Shown in pieces: positions 24,918-35,600 of a stretch of DNA of 64,000 bases. Location: contig NZ_BLXZ01000009.1 of the NCBI RefSeq assembly GCF_014193675.1, positions 124,287 through 188,286 on the forward strand, in the 5' to 3' direction. The position numbers were made by a program, and so were the translations under genes. The notes below the pieces were generated by a model. It was not told where the DNA came from, searched no databases, and was given only the letters and a program-made list of their open reading frames with translations. The number at the start of each line of letters is the position of its first letter. The first letter of the stretch is position 1. The DNA comes from Geomonas limicola. Its GTDB lineage: Bacteria > Desulfobacterota > Desulfuromonadia > Geobacterales > Geobacteraceae.

Positions 24918-26354
24918 CTAGCGAACCACGCAGTCGATCACGGCGTTGATGCGGCGGTTTTGCGCCCGCCCTTCCGGGGTGTTGTTGTAGCTGACCCGGC
25001 GGGTGGCACCGTACCCCTTGGCGGAGAGCCTGGAGCGATCGATCCCGAAGTTCTCCACCAGGTAGCGCACCACGTTGTCGGCACGCTGCTGCGAAAGCCT
25101 CATGTTGTTCTCCGGGCTCCCCACGTTGTCGGTGTGCCCCTCGATGACGGCGGTGGTGGTCGGGTACTGCTTCAGATAGTCGGCCACCTTGGCGATCTCG
25201 TCGCGGTACTGGGGTTTCACGTCGGCCTTGCCGGAGTCGAAGTCGATGACCAGCGACATGCAGAGCCGCTCGGCGGGCTGGATCTGCTGGACGTCGAAGG
25301 CGCAGTCGATGATCGCGTCGATGCGGCGGTTCTTCTGCTTGCCGGCCTCGGTGCTGTTGTCGGCCACCGGACGGGTGAAGCCGTACCCTTTGGCGGTGAG
25401 CCGCGAGCGGTCGATGCCGAAGTTGTCCACCAGGTAGTTCACCACGTTCTCGGCGCGCTGCTGGGAGAGTTCCATGTTGTGGTTGTAGGTACCGACGTTG
25501 TCGGTGTGACCTTCGATGACGGCGGTGGTGGTCGGGTATTTCTTCATGAAGTTGCCGACCTTGGCGACCTGCTCACGGTACTCGGGACGCACGTTGGCGC
25601 GGTCGATGTCGAACTCGATGTTCATGGTGACGCAGTACTTGTAGTGCCCCGGAGTCGGTTCGGCGGCAGGGACCGGGCCGAGCGGCGCTTCGCCTGCGGG
25701 GGGCGTCCCGGCGCCGGTGGCCGGTTGCTCGGCGGCAGGCTGGGCCGGAGCGCGCTCGGCAGGGGCCGGGGTGGTCTCGGCGGCGGAGGCCGCGGCGGGA
25801 CGTGCCCCGCCAAACAGGAAGGTGAAGCCGAGCGAGTATTCCACGTTGTTGAACGCCTCGTGGCGCCAGTTCTCGTTGCTGAAGTCCCACAGGTAGCGAG
25901 CGTCGGCGCGCAGTGCGATGGAGTCGGTCATGAAGAACTTGACGCCGCCACCAACATTGGCGGTAACCTCGGAAAGATCCCCGGTCTGATTTTTCGGGTA
26001 CTCGAACTGGATCCCGCCCGCGCCTGCCGCGATGTAGGGAACCATGGTCGACTGCGGCATGAAGTTGTAGAGGAAGTCAAGCCGGTAGGACCAGGTCGAG
26101 CGGTCGTGCCCACCGGGCATCTGTTCGGCGTTGATGTAGTTGCCCACCAGTTCGGTCTCGAAGCTGTCGGTCCAGTCGTAGCCCAGACGGACGCCGTACA
26201 CCATCCGGTTGCGGCGCAGGGCCTGTTCCTCGTCGAACTTGTAGCCGCCGACATACGGGGAGATGGAAAAGGCCCCCGCCCGTTCTCCGGCATGTGCCAG
26301 GCCCGAGAGCCCGAGCACGGCCAGAAACATCATGCACGAGATTATCTTCTTCAT
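24918..26354 (-). CDS. Outer membrane protein with beta-barrel and two tandem OmpA domains
   Basis: 478 aa. A signal peptide (MKKIISCMMFLAVLGLSGLA, cut after AHA) precedes an OmpA-like barrel to about residue 195. A Pro/Ala-rich linker (about 195-240) follows, then two OmpA_C peptidoglycan-binding domains (about 245-355 and 365-478). Each has an EGHTDNVG motif, LSQQRA, VNYLVDNFGIDRSRL or its twin, and a final NRRI. The usual OmpA has one such domain. The two copies are nearly identical over long stretches, suggesting recent duplication or gene conversion. ATG 26354 has AAGGAGG about 7 nt upstream. It would tether the outer membrane to peptidoglycan. Confidence 0.9.
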   Translation of the reverse strand: MKKIISCMMFLAVLGLSGLAHAGERAGAFSISPYVGGYKFDEEQALRRNRMVYGVRLGYDWTDSFETELVGNYINAEQMPGGHDRSTWSYRLDFLYNFMPQSTMVPYIAAGAGGIQFEYPKNQTGDLSEVTANVGGGVKFFMTDSIALRADARYLWDFSNENWRHEAFNNVEYSLGFTFLFGGARPAAASAAETTPAPAERAPAQPAAEQPATGAGTPPAGEAPLGPVPAAEPTPGHYKYCVTMNIEFDIDRANVRPEYREQVAKVGNFMKKYPTTTAVIEGHTDNVGTYNHNMELSQQRAENVVNYLVDNFGIDRSRLTAKGYGFTRPVADNSTEAGKQKNRRIDAIIDCAFDVQQIQPAERLCMSLVIDFDSGKADVKPQYRDEIAKVADYLKQYPTTTAVIEGHTDNVGSPENNMRLSQQRADNVVRYLVENFGIDRSRLSAKGYGATRRVSYNNTPEGRAQNRRINAVIDCVVR

Positions 26355-26685
26355 GTGTGTCCTCCTTGGGTGGAAAGGCTTTCCCATGAGCGCTTTCCGG
26401 TTTGGATTATAGTGAAACTGAACTTGGAGCCTGCCCTGGGGCAGTCCACCCGCGGCAGAGCGGGCGAGGCGTGAACGATGCTAAGGTAACTGTTGGTTCT
26501 GACGGTGGATTGGCGGAGGATCAGGGCCGCTGCGGCATCTGGTTTTCAAGGGTCTCGTCCTCCCGGTAGGCAGGCGGAGATTCACATTAGTATTAAAAAA
26601 TTAATGTTTATCAATATAGCTGGTACCAATGACATGTCAACCGCTCATTATGAAGGAAATTCCGACGCTTTCCGACGCGACTCGC
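26355..26685. other. Intergenic region upstream of the OmpA-like gene
   Basis: 331 bp between the rhodanese-like and OmpA-like genes (both minus). A perfect TATAAT on the minus strand at 26411-26406, about 55 bp before the OmpA-like ATG, is a likely -10, though no strong -35 accompanies it. Bases 26590-26640 are AT-rich. Nothing else was recognised. Confidence 0.4.
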
Positions 26686-27054
26686 TCAGAGCCCTCTGAG
26701 CCGGGTCATGCTTTTCCCCTCGCTGGTCTCCACTACCTGGATGCCGGCCCTGCGGCAGGCGTTGAAGCCACCGATGATCACCTGGACGTCCGGGAAACCG
26801 TGTTCCCGCAGCATGCGCGCCGCCGCGAGTGCCGGCGCATCTTCCGGTGCCGTCGAGTAAAGCACCACCTTGCGCTCCCGGGGGATCTCGTCCAGGTGGT
26901 TTTGCACGTCGTCATCCGTCAGGCGGAGCGCCCCGCGAACTTTCATGAGCGCCAGGTCCCTATCCGCCCCCCGCCGCACCTCCAGGAAGAAGACCGCCTC
27001 TCCCCGCTTCAGAAGCTCCCGTACCGACTCGGCCGACACCTCAAGATCACTCAT
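26686..27054 (-). CDS. Rhodanese-like domain protein lacking the active-site Cys
   Basis: 122 aa, one rhodanese fold: AVFFLEVRRGADRDLALMKV (CH2A-like), then ERKVVLYSTAPEDAPALAA. In active rhodaneses the loop reads YC-x5; here Cys is replaced (YSTAPED), so it cannot form a persulfide at that site. The later Cys in GGFNACRRAG is outside the loop but follows the usual GG-x-x-A helix region. It may act in binding or regulation. AAAGGAG lies 7 nt before ATG. Confidence 0.85.
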   Translation of the reverse strand: MSDLEVSAESVRELLKRGEAVFFLEVRRGADRDLALMKVRGALRLTDDDVQNHLDEIPRERKVVLYSTAPEDAPALAAARMLREHGFPDVQVIIGGFNACRRAGIQVVETSEGKSMTRLRGL

Positions 27055-27141
27055 CTCATTCTCCTTTGACTAGTAGCGCGGGGTTCCCGGCAGTTATGGC
27101 TATCCTGGCGGCAAGCTACAGCAGGATTGGCAAACGTTCAT

Positions 27142-27169
27142 AAATTACCTTAGCATCTATTAATGTCAA
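27142..27169 (-). promoter_or_regulatory. Candidate sigma-70 promoter for the rhodanese-like gene
   Basis: Minus strand TTGACA at 27169-27164, 16-bp spacer, TAATTT at 27147-27142. The -35 is perfect and the -10 partial. It lies about 90 bp upstream of the start codon. Confidence 0.45.
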
Positions 27170-27329
27170 GCTTGAAATAACAGTAACGGCCAGTGAGGAG
27201 CTGCCATGGAAGAAGAGAACCTGCCTGGTCTATGAGAGAAAAAGAACTGGTTTCCCTATTCTGGAATGACTATAATTCAGACACTTCGACAGTATTCCCT
27301 GCTGTCGTCACCCAATGCGAGAAGACACC

Positions 27330-27611
27330 ATGAAGATTGTCCCGGGCCAGCAACAGCCCACCCCGATATCGGAAACGCCCACCAGTGACCCCAAACCAGC
27401 CGGCTCCTCGCCACAGCGCCCCGGCCCCCAGGCCATCCCGACCGGCGACCGGGTACGGCTTTCCGAGACTGCGCAGTGGCGCCTGAAGGTGCGCCCTGCC
27501 GACCAGCCGGAGCGGCTGGCCCAGCTCAAGGCGAGCATCGCGGCGGGAACCTACCAGGTAAGTTCCCGCCTGGTGGCCCAGAAGATGCTCGAGGACTCGG
27601 TGGACCTTTAA
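27330..27611 (+). CDS. flgM: FlgM-like anti-sigma-28 factor
   Basis: 93 aa starting MKIVPGQQQPTPIS (an in-frame ATG at 27315 adds five residues). The N-terminal half is Pro-rich and disordered, as in FlgM. The C-terminal half reads VRLSETAQWRL, then RLAQLKASIAAGTYQVSSR and an acidic LEDSVDL end, the classic sigma-28-binding helices. FlgM holds FliA inactive until the flagellar hook is finished and FlgM is exported. No flagellar gene is nearby, so this is an isolated copy. A TATAAT at 27271-27276 could be its -10. Confidence 0.75.
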   Translation: MKIVPGQQQPTPISETPTSDPKPAGSSPQRPGPQAIPTGDRVRLSETAQWRLKVRPADQPERLAQLKASIAAGTYQVSSRLVAQKMLEDSVDL

Positions 27612-27658
27612 GGGGAGAGTGGTAGTGCCCCCTCGTGAGCGGTCAACCGCTACACTGC

Positions 27659-27698
27659 AAAAAAAAGGAGGGGGTGCCGCGTGGCCGCCCCCCCCTTC
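27659..27698 (-). terminator. Intrinsic terminator of the delta-60/dockerin gene
   Basis: On the minus strand a G/C-rich stem (GGGGGGGGCGGCC against GGC-A-CCCCC) is followed by eight T. It lies about 65 bp past the stop of the 1625-aa gene. Confidence 0.8.
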
Positions 27699-27762
27699 CT
27701 TCCCCCCTCTTTTTCCGCTCGATCCCTTTTCGAAAAATTGCGACAGCTGCACCACAAGGTTC

Positions 27763-30700
27763 CTAAAAATCCACCAGTCCTACGATCTTGCGCATGATCA
27801 CCAGCACGTCCCCCGCGTCGATGCGCCCGTCGGGGCGCGGTGCACCGTCGACCAGCGGTGCCACGTCACCGTGGGCCAGGAGCGCTGCACTCACCGGCTC
27901 GAGCCCGAGCGAGGCCTGCAACGCCAGCTGGGCGTCGAAGAGGTCGATACAGCCGTCTCCGTTCAGGTCGCCGCGAATCAGCTCCACCTTCACGATGTTG
28001 CGCCTGGTCAGGCTCACCCCGGCCAGCGGATCCAGGGCGCGCGCTACCACCGACACGACTCCCTGTGCCGGTAGCGTGATGCGCTGCTCGAATCTCCCCC
28101 CCTGCACTACGGGGGTGTAACTGGTGCCACCCGCCTCGAGGGTGACGGCGGTCACCCCGGCTCCCACACTCCCCCGCACCACGAGGCTCGCCAACTCGGT
28201 CCTGAGGTCCTGGCCCGGCTCGTCAATGGCGAGCGCCGGGAGGCCCGGGCGCCAGTCGAGGCTCCGCTTGAGGCACGCGCTGCGACCGGCGCGCCGCGCG
28301 GTGAGCTCTACCGTGTTGTTCCCCTGTGCCAGCGCCCCCAGGAAGCTGAAGACCCCGGTCTGGGGCTGGACCGTGACCGGAAGCGCGGGGGCGCCGTTCA
28401 GCACTACCGAGAGCTCGCTCCCCGGGGTGACGCTTCCCGTGAGGGCCAGCTCGCCCCCACCGACGATACTGTTGTCCGCGGGAGCGACCAGGAGGATTTC
28501 CGGCGCGGCCGCGTCGAGCGTGACGTTCAGCGTGCGGCCGGTACTGTTCCCCGCCGCGTCCCGCACCAGCACCTCGACCAGGTTGTTTCCCGGGGTAAGG
28601 GGGACTGCCCAGCTGAAGGGGCTTTGAGGATCCGGCAGTGCCACGCCGTTCACCGTGAGGCTCGCCACGCCGACGTTGTCCCGGGCCTGGCCGCTGAGGT
28701 TGAGCACCGGGTTCGCGGTCGCCGAGCCGCTGGAAAGGGTGGAGAGTTCGAGCTGCGGCGGCTCGGACTCGGGGGCGACGCTGAGCGCTTGGGGGACCGG
28801 CAGGGCGGGATTGAAGTTCGCGTCGCCGCCCTGCAGTGCGGTCAGCACCGCGGTGCCAGCCCCCTTGACGGTGACCTGGTTCCCGACCACCTCGGCGACG
28901 CCCGGGTCCGAGCTCTGGAAGCTGACCGGAAGGGCGCTCGAGGCGCGCGCACTCAGGGTGAAGGGGGGATCGCCCACCCGGTGCGCGGCGACCGGGGCGA
29001 ACTCGAGGGTCTGCCCCGCCCGATGTACCACCAGGGTCCGGGTGACCGGGGGGGCCGGATCCAGGTCGGATGACCCTGGCTGCGCTGCGCCTATGACCGC
29101 GTTCCCGGCGCCGGTGATGCTCAGCACCCTGCCGTTTACCTGCGCCACCTGCGGGTTCGAGCTGGTGAAGTTCAGGGCGAGGCCGCTACAGGCAGTGGCG
29201 TTGAGTTCGAAGGGAGGATCTCCATAGGTCCGCTCGGCGAGGGGCGGAAAGACGATCTCCTGGCAGGACCTGACGACGCTCAGCACCCCGTCTTGCAAGG
29301 TGAAGCGGTAATTGGCGGCGGCGAGACTGCCGGTCGCCACGGTTATCGGATAGCTCCCCACCGCGCTCTCCGGGGTTGCCGTCGTGGCAAGCTGGGGCTC
29401 CCCGGCCAAAACCGCGGGGGTCTCCCCCCTGACGAACCCCTGGTAGCTCACGGTGAGCGGAGGGTTGGGGGTCCGGTAGGCGCGGGCCTGGTCGTCGGCG
29501 CGCACCATAAGCGGAGCCTGGGTGACCGTGAAGTTCCCGGCGAGGTAGCTTAGCTGGTAGTTGTTCAAAAGCCCGCTGCCACCGTCGTCCGCACGCGCGC
29601 TGACCTGGTAGCTGCCGACGTTTTCGCCCGGGACGCGGCTCGCGCCGAGCTGGATCCGCCCCGGCCCCAGGTCCGCCGGGAGCAGCCCGCTCTGGGTGGC
29701 CACGAGAACCGGGTCCGGCTCACCGTAGCTCTTCGTGCCGTCGTTGCCCGTAAGCGTCGCGTTTCTCTCCGAGATGATCAAGGTCCCGGGCTGAAAGGTG
29801 ACCTCGTAGTTGGCACCGGCACTCAGGGTCCCCTGGCCGATGGCGTAGAGTCCCACCGTCTCCCCCGGCACCCGCGAGAGCGCCCCGGTGAAACTGTCGC
29901 CCGGGGCAAGGGGCGGAGTGAAGCTGAAGGTGAGCGGAGGGTCGGCGTCCCCGTACCGCTTGGTCTGGGCGTCGGCGCTCACCGTGATCGTCGCCTGCTG
30001 GGGGGGATCGAGGTAGTAGAGCAGCACGCTTTCCATGAGGGTCCCGCCGCTCCCCCTGTCGCCGGCAACGCGCCCCTGGGCCCGCAGGTAACGGTTGGCG
30101 CGCAGGCCGTACTGGCCGAGGTTCAGGTTGCCGATCCGCCAGCCGCCGGCGACCCGCTCGCCGTAGCCCAGAAAGGTCCAGCTCGCCTCGGGGGTCTCGG
30201 GGTCCTCGCAGTACTCGAACCAGACTTCCCGCAGCTCCGGAGCCGTGCCGCAGCGTCGCCAGGTGGCGCCGCTGCCGTCCGCAGCCACCGCGAGCGACTC
30301 GGCAGCCCAGCCGTACGCGTAGCGCGCCATGCGCTTGAGACCGTTGCCGTTCACCGAGTCGAAATCCCCTCCCAGTAGCAGCTTGCCGTCGGGCTGCAGG
30401 TTCACCGTGTTCACCTGCCCGATGATGGTGGAACCGTGGTAGACCAGGGGGCCCAGGTCGAAGTCGGGATCCACGGTCCCGTCAGGCCGGATGCGGGCCA
30501 CGCAGTCCCGATAGTAGCTGGTTCCCGTGGCGTCCCGCACGTGGTCGAACACCCCGTAGATGATCATCCCCCCGTCGGCCTGGAGATCCGTGCGCATGAC
30601 GGTGCTGGCGACGGTGTAGCCGTCAAAAAGGGTCATGGTCTCCACCCGGAAGCTGTGATCGATGCTGAGGTCCGGGTTCAGCCGGACCAGGGTACGCTCC

Positions 30701-32640
30701 CAGTCCGGCACGCTGGGTGGTGCCGGCCCCCCGCCGGAAACCAGGAGCTTGCCGTCGGGCTGCAGGACCAGCCCCATGATCAGACTCATCATCCCGGTCA
30801 CGCTGGTGTCGAGCTGGCCGTCGTTTTTCAGCCGCAGCAGCTTACCGTTGTTGGTCCCCACCAGCAGTTTCTGGTCCGGTTGCAGGACCACCGTGTACAC
30901 CACGCTGTCCAGTTCGGGCGGGTCGCTGAAGCTTGGATCCCGGCTGCCGTCGTTTCTAAAGCGCGCCAGGTAGCGGTAGGGGGAGGCCGTCGCCGTCATG
31001 CGCCCACCGAGGTAGAAGCTCCCATCTGGAATCGCGCTGCCGTTGGGGAGGGTGCTCCCCTTGGGAAGCGGCAGAATCACGGCGATCTGGTCGGTCATCG
31101 CGAGGGCCTTTATGGCAGCGTTGAAGGCGGCAATCTGCGGGTCGGCGTTGACGCTTCCCCGGGCGTCGAAGCGGGCCAGGATCTTCTGCGGCACCCCGTT
31201 GACCTGCAGGAAGCGCCCCCCCACCAGGTAGCTGTGGTCCGGAAGCGGCGTCATCGCGTTGATCGCGCCGTTGACCCGGAGCGTCGGGTCGAAGTTGGCC
31301 GGTTCGGTCAGGTTCAGGTCTTCCTTGAGCCGGGCGAGGTAGTTGCGGGTCTGTCCCTGCACCGTGGTGAACAGGCCGGCAAAGGTGATGGTGCCGTCGG
31401 GTGACGGGGAAATCGCGCTGACCGCCCAGTCGAGGGCCAGGTTGGCAGCGGCCAGGTCGTCGTCCAGCGCCCCTCCGGGATAGAAGCGGGCCAGCCGGGT
31501 GCGGGTGCGAGCCCCGGCCAGGCTGAACGCGCCACCGGCCAGGAGCTTCCCGTCGGGCTGCAGGGCGAGCGCGCGGACCGGAGCATCGAGGAGAGGAAAC
31601 AGGGTGGTGTCCCAAAGGCCGGAACGGCTCAGTCGTGCCAGGCGGCCGGCAGCGCTGCCGGAGATCGTCGTGAAGTCCCCCCCGACGACGATTTTGCCGT
31701 CCGGCCGGACCACGATGCTGCGCACCGCCGCGTTGGGGGCCGCGCCGAATCCGGCGTCCGGGGTGCCGTCGCCGGCAAGCCGGGCCAGGAACCCGCCACC
31801 CAGCGCACCTGCCGCGAACGTGCCGCCGACCAGGACCTTCCCGTCTCCCTGCAGGGCCAGGGCGAACACGCTCCCCCCCGGGTCGGGAGCCGCAAAACCT
31901 GGATCCGGGGCGCCCGTGAGGGAAAGTCGCACCAGTCCGGCCCGCGGTGCCGTGAAATCCCCCCCGAGGAGGAGCTTCCCGCCTGCCAGCAGCACCGCGT
32001 TGACCGCAGCGTTTGGGGGGGTGCCGAGGTTCCAGGCGGAGGCGCCCGGATCGGAGCTGGCCACCGAGACCCGGGCCAGGTTGGCGCTCGGGGTGCCGGC
32101 GACCAGTTCGGCAAAGGCCCCGCCGACCACCAGGCCGCGGCCGTCGGGCATGAGCGCAAGCGCATGCACCCGGACCGGGGTCGAGGTGCTGACTGGGTCG
32201 AAGGGGTCGAGGGTGCCGTCGCTGCTCGCCACCCGGGCCAGGCCGCGGCGCGGGGCGCCCCCGAGCTGGGTGAAGTCCCCTCCCACCAGAAGGTGCGGCG
32301 CGGCAGCGGGGAGGTCGGGATCCGGCTGCAGGGCGAGTGCCCGCACCGGGCCGTTGGGGGGAGGCGGGGCGAAACTGGTGTCCAGGGTGCCGTCAGGGTT
32401 CAGGCGGGCCAGGTTTGTGAGGGTGACCGAAGGGGTGCCGCCGGTAATGCTGAAATCCCCGCCGATGACGATCTTGGCGTCCCAGGGCTGCACCACCACG
32501 GCCTCAACGGCGACCCCGCTCAAGGAGACCGGTCCGGCGTTCCCCGTCAGGAAGCCGTCCACCCCGGTGTAGCCCGGTAGCGACGCGGGAAAGAAGGTAC
32601 CCACCAGCAGCAAAACCAGGCCCACGATGCGCACGTTCAT
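27763..32640 (-). CDS. Giant exported delta-60 repeat / MBG / Ig-like / dockerin protein
   Basis: 1625 aa. A signal peptide (MNVRIVGLVLLLVGTFFPAS) is followed by about a dozen delta-60 repeats (ALQPDGKLLVGGDF-type, residues about 40-800), which build beta-propellers. Three MBG-type domains follow (TITVSADAQTKRYGDADPP, NATLTGNDGTKSYGEPDP, LMVRADDQARAY), then two TYGDPPF-type domains and several Ig-like modules (about 1200-1550). The end is a type I dockerin with two Ca-binding loops, GDLNGDGCIDLFDAQ and PDGRIDAGDVLV. ATG 32640 has GGGAGG about 6 nt upstream. It starts 48 bp after the PilY1 gene and is probably co-transcribed with it. Likely a cell-surface adhesin or scaffold; the partner cohesin was not seen. 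Confidence 0.88.
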   Translation of the reverse strand: MNVRIVGLVLLLVGTFFPASLPGYTGVDGFLTGNAGPVSLSGVAVEAVVVQPWDAKIVIGGDFSITGGTPSVTLTNLARLNPDGTLDTSFAPPPPNGPVRALALQPDPDLPAAAPHLLVGGDFTQLGGAPRRGLARVASSDGTLDPFDPVSTSTPVRVHALALMPDGRGLVVGGAFAELVAGTPSANLARVSVASSDPGASAWNLGTPPNAAVNAVLLAGGKLLLGGDFTAPRAGLVRLSLTGAPDPGFAAPDPGGSVFALALQGDGKVLVGGTFAAGALGGGFLARLAGDGTPDAGFGAAPNAAVRSIVVRPDGKIVVGGDFTTISGSAAGRLARLSRSGLWDTTLFPLLDAPVRALALQPDGKLLAGGAFSLAGARTRTRLARFYPGGALDDDLAAANLALDWAVSAISPSPDGTITFAGLFTTVQGQTRNYLARLKEDLNLTEPANFDPTLRVNGAINAMTPLPDHSYLVGGRFLQVNGVPQKILARFDARGSVNADPQIAAFNAAIKALAMTDQIAVILPLPKGSTLPNGSAIPDGSFYLGGRMTATASPYRYLARFRNDGSRDPSFSDPPELDSVVYTVVLQPDQKLLVGTNNGKLLRLKNDGQLDTSVTGMMSLIMGLVLQPDGKLLVSGGGPAPPSVPDWERTLVRLNPDLSIDHSFRVETMTLFDGYTVASTVMRTDLQADGGMIIYGVFDHVRDATGTSYYRDCVARIRPDGTVDPDFDLGPLVYHGSTIIGQVNTVNLQPDGKLLLGGDFDSVNGNGLKRMARYAYGWAAESLAVAADGSGATWRRCGTAPELREVWFEYCEDPETPEASWTFLGYGERVAGGWRIGNLNLGQYGLRANRYLRAQGRVAGDRGSGGTLMESVLLYYLDPPQQATITVSADAQTKRYGDADPPLTFSFTPPLAPGDSFTGALSRVPGETVGLYAIGQGTLSAGANYEVTFQPGTLIISERNATLTGNDGTKSYGEPDPVLVATQSGLLPADLGPGRIQLGASRVPGENVGSYQVSARADDGGSGLLNNYQLSYLAGNFTVTQAPLMVRADDQARAYRTPNPPLTVSYQGFVRGETPAVLAGEPQLATTATPESAVGSYPITVATGSLAAANYRFTLQDGVLSVVRSCQEIVFPPLAERTYGDPPFELNATACSGLALNFTSSNPQVAQVNGRVLSITGAGNAVIGAAQPGSSDLDPAPPVTRTLVVHRAGQTLEFAPVAAHRVGDPPFTLSARASSALPVSFQSSDPGVAEVVGNQVTVKGAGTAVLTALQGGDANFNPALPVPQALSVAPESEPPQLELSTLSSGSATANPVLNLSGQARDNVGVASLTVNGVALPDPQSPFSWAVPLTPGNNLVEVLVRDAAGNSTGRTLNVTLDAAAPEILLVAPADNSIVGGGELALTGSVTPGSELSVVLNGAPALPVTVQPQTGVFSFLGALAQGNNTVELTARRAGRSACLKRSLDWRPGLPALAIDEPGQDLRTELASLVVRGSVGAGVTAVTLEAGGTSYTPVVQGGRFEQRITLPAQGVVSVVARALDPLAGVSLTRRNIVKVELIRGDLNGDGCIDLFDAQLALQASLGLEPVSAALLAHGDVAPLVDGAPRPDGRIDAGDVLVIMRKIVGLVDF

Positions 32641-32688
32641 GCCTGCCTCCCACGGGCTACGCCCGGTGCCTGACACCGGGCCGGCCCG

Positions 32689-35600
32689 TCAGCGTTCCTG
32701 GATGTGGATGATCTTTTTGAGGGGTTTGAGGCCTGAGTTGGTGACCAGCCTGGCATTGCCCGGCTTGCCGGAGAGCGCCTCGCTGCGCCGTCCATCCCGG
32801 TCGCTCCACCCGGATAGGGAGAGCTCTGCCGTGCTGGCATCGGAGAGCGGTACCAGCCCCTTGCCGCTGCGGGGGGCGCTTCCGGCCGTGTCGTAGCGCA
32901 CCCCCCACAGGTAGGAGCTCCCCTGCCGGCAGGGGTCGCTCGCCGGCTTGAAGCTTGGGAAGTAGACCACGCCGCCGGTGAGCGCACCGGGGTTGGCGGT
33001 GAAGCGCTCGCTGCCGTAGCCGTCGGCTGCGGGGTCGAGCCCGATCCACCACCCCTTGGTGTCGCTTCCGGCGGGGACCGGGCCGCGGCTTGCGTCGTAG
33101 AGGTCGGCAACCCCCAGCGCGGCAGCGGTGCAGACGATGCCATCTTTCGGGGTGAGGGTGTTGTCGGGACGGTAACAGGGCTCCTGCACCCCGAAGAGCG
33201 CCCGCCCCGCGCTGAGGTCGTCGCGGTTGTAAAAGTAGCGCCCGGTACCGAAGTACAGCCACAGTTTGTTGTTCCTGCGGTCCTGCAGCTTGGAGATGCT
33301 CCCGGTCACCGGGCCGATGCCGTCGATCACCCGGCTCACCTGCCAGGTGGCGGGATCCAGTCGTTCGCGGGTCAAAAGGCGCAGCACCCCTCCGGTCCAG
33401 CTGCCGTCCCCGGCCTTGCGGGTGTACCCCAGGTAGAGGGCATCGTCCTGGTAGAAGCCGTCCGAGACGGGACTCCAGCGGTCGGCGTCGATCCCCGCCC
33501 CGGAGAGGCTCCCGCCGAAGGCGTTGGCGATGCCGGTGTCGATCACCCAGTAGTTCACCCCCAGGACCAAGGGCCCGGCAGGGTTCAGGTCGACCACGAA
33601 GAGCTTCAGGTTCTGGTCCGAGGTCCCCTGGAACTGGCAGAGGTCAGGGTCGATGGAGCCGGTCGGCCCCGACGCGAAGACGGCGAACCAGCGGCCGTTT
33701 TTGGTGTGGGCCGGCAGTGCCGAGGTCCCGTCCCTGGCAGCGTTGATCTTCAGGATCGCGGGTCCCGAGGTGGCGAAGCCCAAACCCGGCGGCGCGAACT
33801 CCCAGAGCAGACGCGGTGCCGCTCCCTTGCCATCGGCGCGCTGCCCCGTGACGTCGAGGGCGAAGTAGGCCGAGAACCCGGCATCGGTGCGGGGAGACTT
33901 CACACAGGTCCCCCCTCCCCCCTCGCTGCAGCTCCCGGCCGGACTCCGGGTGGCTCCCCCCTGCCCCATCCCGCCGATCAGCACGGTGCGCCAGCTGCTC
34001 CCCGCGTCGTCCTTGGGGCAGTTCCAGTAACCGTCCCGGCTGCACTCCACGGGTCCCGCGATGGCCGCATCGACCAGTGTCGGACTGCCGTCCACGTAGT
34101 AGAGGTGCGGGTAGTCGGGCTCCTTCAGGTAGCGCAGGTAGGGGAGCGCGTTTCTCGGCACGAAGGCCCACTCCTCACGCCCCAGGTCCGTCCCTTCCAG
34201 GCTCGCCCGCTGTCCCGCGCTCCACTCGGGCTGCGGGGTGAGCTGCAAGGTCCCGAGCCGGAAGGCGTGCAGCATGCCGTCGTTGGCGCCGAGATAGACG
34301 GTGCCGCGGCCTTGGTAAGCGCCCCCCTTGAGAAACGCGCGGTAGGACGGGTCCCCGTAACCGCGGGGCGGGGTCAGGCTGTACCCGGCAAGGGGGTTGA
34401 CCGACTGTACGGCGGGGGTGGAAGAGATGATGTCTCCCAGCTTCCAAACCCTGCGCTCGCCGCCGGGGGTTCGGGCTACGCTGCGGCTGCGGGTCTCGGC
34501 GGCGTCCTCACCCCGGACGTAGGAGACGATCTCCGCCGCCTCGCGCAGGCTGGCCGCCTGCAGGAGCACGCGCTGGTCCGTGCTGTCCGAACTGAGCGTG
34601 GTGAGGTTGCTCCCGTCGGTCTGGGTGTAGATGGTCCGGCTTTGGGGATCCCGGCTCCAGAGCTGGAGTCCGGCGCGCCACAGGCTCTGCAGTGCCTCGA
34701 GGGTCACCGGGCGCGGGTAGCCTGCGGTTTGTACGAGGTCGGCGCTGCCGTCGCCGTTGGCGTCCTGGTAGAGAGTTGCCCGGGTTTCCTTGGCGCCGGG
34801 GTCGTAGCTGAAGCGGACCACCCGGTCCCGCTTCAGGTCCAGGCTCAGGAACCCGCCGGTGTCCTCCCTGATGGTACTGGCAGTACCGCTACTCCCCAGG
34901 AGCGGGTCGAGGTAGTACCAAAGCGCCTGCATCTCGCCGATCCAGCTCGCCGAGCTCGCCCCGCCGTCGAAACTCTTGGCCGGGTAGAACTGTTCCTGCA
35001 GGTAGAGCGCGCCGTTGGCGTCGCCGCTCGAGATGATGGAGGCGTCGGTCCCGGCGCTCGACCCGGAGCCGATCTGCTGGAACACGCGGGAGAGGGCACT
35101 CGCCAGGTCCGCGGGGCGCTGGACGTTCAGAAAGCGTCCGCCCCCCTTGGTCGCCACCAGCTGCATCAGCTTCTCGGGGACCCCCTCGTCACCGGTACTG
35201 CAGCTCCCGTCGGGCAGATACCCGGCCCCGCTCGTGGGATCGCCACAGGGGACACCGGTGTAGACCACGTAGCTCGTGATGAAGTCGCGGTTGTTCTGGA
35301 TCGGGCGGGACGGGTCGTTGATGTTGGTGTGGTTGGCGATCCAGGCGAGGTCGTCCACGTTGTAGCTCCCCTGGAACGGGGGACCCGTCCCCGGCTGGTC
35401 GGAGCTGCTCGTGGTCTGGCTGGAAGGCATCCCCCCTCCCCCCCCGAAGTTCCGCACGGCACCGGCCAGGTAGTCGCTCACCACCCGGGCGCGATCCGCG
35501 GTGGACATGCCGTCGGTGACCATGAGGATGTTGTTCTTCTGGCAGCTGTACTGCGACGGTATCCAGGTTTCGTCGAAGTCCGCAGCCTGGAGCCTTAAGT

